64,000 nucleotides of DNA from Henricia sp. BOLD:AAB3569 (Eukaryota > Echinodermata > Asteroidea > Spinulosida > Echinasteridae). The stretch spans positions 62,001 through 126,000 of the forward strand of contig JBBELK010000949.1 of assembly GCA_037783545.1 (NCBI GenBank). The letters run 5' to 3'. Position numbers and translations under genes: made by a program. The notes beneath the pieces are model-generated. The model did not search any database. It saw only the letters and a list, made by a program, of their open reading frames with translations, and was not told where the DNA came from. Shown piece by piece: positions 40,001-46,000 of this stretch (positions are counted from its first letter, which is position 1; each line of letters begins with the position of its first letter).

Positions 40001-43000
40001 TTGGGGTCCACCTTTTCTTGTAAAATGTTGTATTTTGTAAATTCAGGACATATTCTTTAAATGCCTTCTATTTCAAAGAGTTATTACATAAAATACAATT
40101 CATAAAAATATGGTTTGAAGGCATTTTTAATGATACTTGTATGGCAAATAGCAGTATGTCGGGTGTAACAAGGACAGAAAAATGTCACACGTTGGACTCC
40201 AAATTTATAGAATGACCCATCTCCTACCCAGTCCCTCCATCCCATCATCCCAATCCATCTCCTACCCAGTCCCTCCACCCCATCATCCCAATCCATCTCC
40301 TACCCAGTCCCTCCACCCCATCATCCCAATCCATCTCCTACCCAGTCCCTCCACCCTATCATCCTAATCCGTCTCCCACCCAGTCCCTCCACCCCATCAT
40401 CCCAATCCACCCCCTACCCAGTCCCTCCACCCCATCATCTCAGTCCATCTCCTATCCAGTCCCTCCACCCCATCATCCCAATCCGTCTCCTATCCAGTCC
40501 TTCCATCCCATCATCCCAATCCGTCCCCTACCCAGTCCCTTCACCCATCATCCCAATCCACCCCCTACCCAGTCCCTCCACCCCATCATCTCAGTCCATC
40601 TCCTATCCAGTCCCTCCACCCCATCATCCCAATCTGTCTCCTACCCAGTCCCTCCACCCCATCATCCCAATCTGTCTCCTACCCAGTCCCTCCACCCCAT
40701 CATCACAATCCGTCTCCTACCCAGTCCTTCTACCCCATCATCCCAATCCATCTCCTACCCAATCCATCTCCTACAAAAGTTTTTCAAGGTTTTCTGAAGC
40801 ATTGATGCATCTAAGTAGCTAAAATTTCTTCAGGCTAGTTTACCAACATTCTTCCTATATATGTTACACTCTTATTCCACGAATCTTTAAAATGTTTTAT
40901 CTTGCAAATGATACATGGCCTTTGGGGTGCATTTTGGTAAAGAGACTTACCCAATGTCTGTGCAAATGAGTTTATATTTCCATCACTAGCTCGGTCTGCA
41001 GAGTACGGATGGTGAAGACTACTCTGCGTAGCTGTCTTCCCGCTGAGTGGAATATCTATAGGAGATGAAAAATGGTCTTTATTAACTTTTTTTTCATTTT
41101 TAGAAAGGCCTCTTCCAATGATAAAAAATGTTAGTTGAAATGAAAACTTTACTTAAAGTGTTGATAGTAATTGACCTCTATCACAGTATGCGGAGCGCCT
41201 ATCTTTATATTGTTCCCCATAGTTACGTGTGCATCTGTGTTCCCCGTAGATAGGTGCATCTGCACAGCCACTAGCCCTAAAAATAGGGCTGTAAATTGCT
41301 CGCTTTTCAAATCTGACTTATTACAGTCGCAAATCACAGCCCTAATTGAGGTCCGTACGACAATACCAAGTCTCAAACTGCTCAAATCTGACAAAGTTCC
41401 ACTACAAATATCGTCCGAAGCACATCAGACCATGATCAGACCAGAGCACTTTCACATACACCATTGCAATCCTGAGAGTCTAGTGTTTCATAAAATAATG
41501 GTAACGCTTACTGAATCGTCAATTTGGCCATCTACGATGTCTGGAAACATTGGACAAAATTCGAACAACGTTGTGACCTGCATCCCTATGATTGCAATGG
41601 TGTATGTGAAAGTGCTCTGGTCTGATGTGCTTCGGACGATATTTGTAGAGGAACTTTGTCAGATTTGAGCAGTTTGAGACTTGGTATTGTCGTACAGACC
41701 TCAATTAGGGCTGTGATTTGCGACTGTAATAAGTCAGATTTGAAAAGCGAGCAATTTACAGCCCTATTTTTAGGGCTACATAGCCCTATTTTTAGGGCTA
41801 CACAGCCACGTGATAGCGTGTAATCTACCGTTGTTTTTAGAGAATCACTGTCCATGCGGACGCCAACTTGGCAACCTTTTTACTCTTTTTCACGAAAACC
41901 AAAAAGGGTTCAAGAATCAACCTCCCACCACTTTATCTTTGATAGATATCAAACATACTGACAAACATGTCCCGAAACAGAAATGTTTTTTGAACTCTTT
42001 TTGGTTTTCGTTAAAATGAGTAAAAAAAGTTGCCGAGTTTGCGTCCGCCCTATAGGTTTACGCACATTTGGCCCGGCAATTTTGTCATCCAATCCCATGA
42101 TACATTGAGAACGTCGGTAAAAGGTTTATTAGTGTGTCACATGGAGAAAATTACACATTTTAGATTTCAATTTTTTGAAACGTCGGGTCCATGTTGACTA
42201 TTTTTTTTAGACCTTTACAAATAACTACATGCATTCGCATTGTACTTCAACGGCACAATGCACATGCGCAGTACTGTCGGTACTTTACAGTGTCAAATGC
42301 AAACAGTGAAATTTTGGTAAAATTCCTGCTGGATTTTCTCGAAAGGTAGGCATAGCACGATACCCTACCTAATGCGTATCTGTTTCCAGCGAAGTAAGGT
42401 AAGAATAGGGTGAGTTTAATACGACTTCTAAAACTGTGTACAGGCTCATTTTAATGCACCCATACGTTGTTCCAGTTGTTCGCGAAAGGCCCATCGCTAG
42501 TGGCCAAGCCTAGAGCGCAGCGTAGACACATCATGGGGCTCCGCCGGGACTAACTTAACATCACATTCCTTAAATCTTTCACCACATCGAGATCGTCTTG
42601 ATCCTTTGTCCTCTAAATAATAATGTCCTTACATAGCCTACAGTCAGAGACAGACCATGCAGACCTAGTACCTGTCACGCATATGGCGGGCGCGGGATGC
42701 AGCGAATGATTGCGAGCAAAGCACGTGCAGCTTTGACGGTAGAGCGCCACCAAGAGCCCAACTATGGTTGCGTTCGTTTAGCTTTCCCACTAAGCGCCGA
42801 CATGATATAACTCGGATATCTTATGTCTGTGGATGCTCTCAAGTTAGCAGCGTGTCTAGAAAAATACGGTAACTAATGATGGCTGTAGAAACCAAACTTG
42901 AAACTTGAAAACTTGCCGTTACATCACCATGTCCACTTTCTTATGACACCAAGAAATGCGCACAATACCTTCATGGATGAGCATGGCGCGGATCCAGAGG

Positions 43001-46000
43001 GGGTGTTTTGGGGGTCAAAACCCCTCACTGCTCCGACACCAAAAAATATAATGTAATGCATTTTATGTTGTGTCCGCCTGTCCGAAACAAGCTGACATAC
43101 AAATCTGACGAGCAAAACCCCTCCCTTGAGGCAAAACCCCCTCCTGGAAAAATTCCTGGATCCGCCCCTGATACTGTGAGCACCGACTCGCGGGTCTCTA
43201 CTCCTGTCAGAAATAGCTTACATGCCTAGGCCTAATATATAGCTTTATTCTGTTTACGCTTTGTTATTTAATGAACATATGGGAGCCGCTCCACCGAAAG
43301 TAGGCGCTTGTCGCACAGGCCAGAACTGAGATAATGGCTAATTTATGCATGTATGTCAAGTAGGGCATGTTTTTATCGATACCAGGATTTCTGCATGAGA
43401 CCGCCTATTAAGTATCCATCTATCACCTAAAGAAGTTAATGTGAATAAATACTACCAGAAAACAGTTTTTTTCGGTTTTTTTTTTAAAATTACCTTCATG
43501 AAACTAGGCTAATTTGGCTAAAACAATGGAAAAATCACTGATATTCAATGCTTATTTCCATTGCCTTCGGCAGGGGTTGGCACTATTTCCCATACACCAG
43601 AAGAACACATGTTTTCCTATAGGTATATAGGGCTTTTAGAGTCAGAATTTGCATGGTTGCTAAGGACTTTAAAAGCGCTTCTTAAAAAATGGTCGTAACT
43701 TGGTATATTTTGGACGGATTGAAACAATGTAGTTTTGTGAAGCTTATACTAGGCCTATACTCTATCTGATTATGTCATTAGCTCCATTTTCATATTTTTT
43801 TTTATGCAAGAGCCTACTTTTGGTGGAGTGGCTCACATATTCATAATTTGGCGCAAAGGTCACGGTAATCTGCCATGTGGCATACCCTCGGTGCTTTATT
43901 TTGTGGTAAAATTTGCAAATGAAAAGACGCGTAGTGTAATTCAATGGCTCAACATCTGAAACGAGGTGTTAGTGTCAAGTTGAACATTGTCAATATTAGT
44001 GCCCCTAACCTGGCAGGGATGCTCGTCCAGTCCCCATCAGGTCTGGGCACGAGACTAATACACTATCCGCCATTTTGCGTTGCTGTATTTTAAGCCACCG
44101 GACTTTGTATGCAACAGCAGGTGGCTAATGTGAGACTTGAAACCACGCGTAGGCCATCTTAGTACTCCCAAGACAATGCTTTGCCTAGACTGACCCCCGG
44201 TTGATCCATACGATCGCTTGCATTTCATGCTGTTAAGGAGTATGATCAGATTTTTCTAGAAAATAGATTTTGTTTTAATTGACATAGAGCTTTGGCAGAT
44301 GTCAACTATTCCGCATATTAACCCCAGCACCCAGATGACTGGACCCAACAACTCATTGTACAACATCAGGGGGTCATTCAACTGTAACTCGGCCAACGTT
44401 ATCTATGCATCTAGAGCTTTGGCAGATGTCAACTATTCCGCATATTAACACCAGCACCCAGATGACTGGACCCAACAACTCATTGTACAACATCATGGGA
44501 TCATTCAACTGTAACTCGGCCAACGTTATCTATGCATCTAGAGCTTTGGCAGATGTCAACTACTCCCCATATTAACCCCAGCACCCAGATGACTGGATCC
44601 AACAACTCATTGTACAACATCATGGGATCATTCAACTGTAACTCGGCCAACGTTATCTATGCATCTAGAGCTTTGGCAGATGTCAACTACTCCCCATATT
44701 AACCCCAGCACCCAGATGACTGGATCCGACAACTCATTGTACAACATCATGGGATCATTCAACTGTAACTCGGCCAACGTTATCTATGCATATAGAGCTT
44801 TGGCAGATGTCAACTACTAGTATTCCCCATATTAACCCCAGCACCCAAATGACTGGATCCAACAACTCATTGTACAACATCATGGGATCATTCAACTGTA
44901 ACTCGGCCAACGTTATCTATGCATATAGAGCTTTGGCAGATGTCAACTACTAGTATTCCCCATATTAACCCCAGCACCCAAATGACTGGATCCAACAACT
45001 CATTGTACAACATCATGGGATCATTCAACTGTAACTCGGCCAACGTTATCTATGCATATAGAGCTTTGGCAGATGTCAACTATTCCCCATATTAACCCCA
45101 GCACCCAAATGACTGGACCCAACAACTCATTGTACAACATCATGGGATCATTCAACTGTAACTCGGCCAACGTTATCTATGCATATAGAGCTTTGGCAGA
45201 TGTCAACTACTAGTATTTCCCATATTAACCCCAGCACCCAAATGACTGGATCCAACAACTCATTGTACAACATCATGGGATCATTCAACTGTAACTCGGC
45301 CAACGTTATCTATGCATATAGAGCTTTGGCAGATGTCAACTATTCCCCATATTAACCCCAGCACCCAGATGACTGGATCCGACAACTCATTGTACAACAT
45401 CAGAGGATCATTCAACTGTAACTCGGCCAACGTTATCTATGCATCTAGAGCTTTGGCAGATGTCAACTATTCCCCATATTAACCCCAGCACCCAGATGAC
45501 TGGATCCGACAACTCATTGTACAACATCATGGGATCATTCAACTGTAACTCGGCCAACGTTATCTATGCATCTAGAGCTTTGGCAGATGTCAACTATTCC
45601 GCATATTAACCCCAGCACCCAGATGACTGGACCCGACAACTCATTGTACAACATCATGGGATCATTCAACTGTAACTCGGCCAACGTTATCTATGCATAT
45701 AGAGCTAGCTTTGGCAGATGTCAACTATTCCCCATATTAACCCCAGCACCCAGATGACTGGATCCGACAACTCATTGTACAACATCATGGGATCGTTCAA
45801 CTGTAACTCGGCCAACGTTATCTATGCATCTAGAGCTTTGGCAGATGTCAACTATTCCCCATATTAACTCTAGCACCCAGATGACTGGACCCAACAACTC
45901 ATTGTACAACATCAGGGGATCATTCAACTGTAACTCGGCCAAGGTTATCTATGCATCTAGAGCTTTGGCAGATGTCAACTATTCCCCATATTTAACCCCA

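Noticed and set aside
41171..41855. Frames of 165 and 89 residues that resemble each other on opposite strands
   Set aside because: They arise from the inverted arms of a foldback element.
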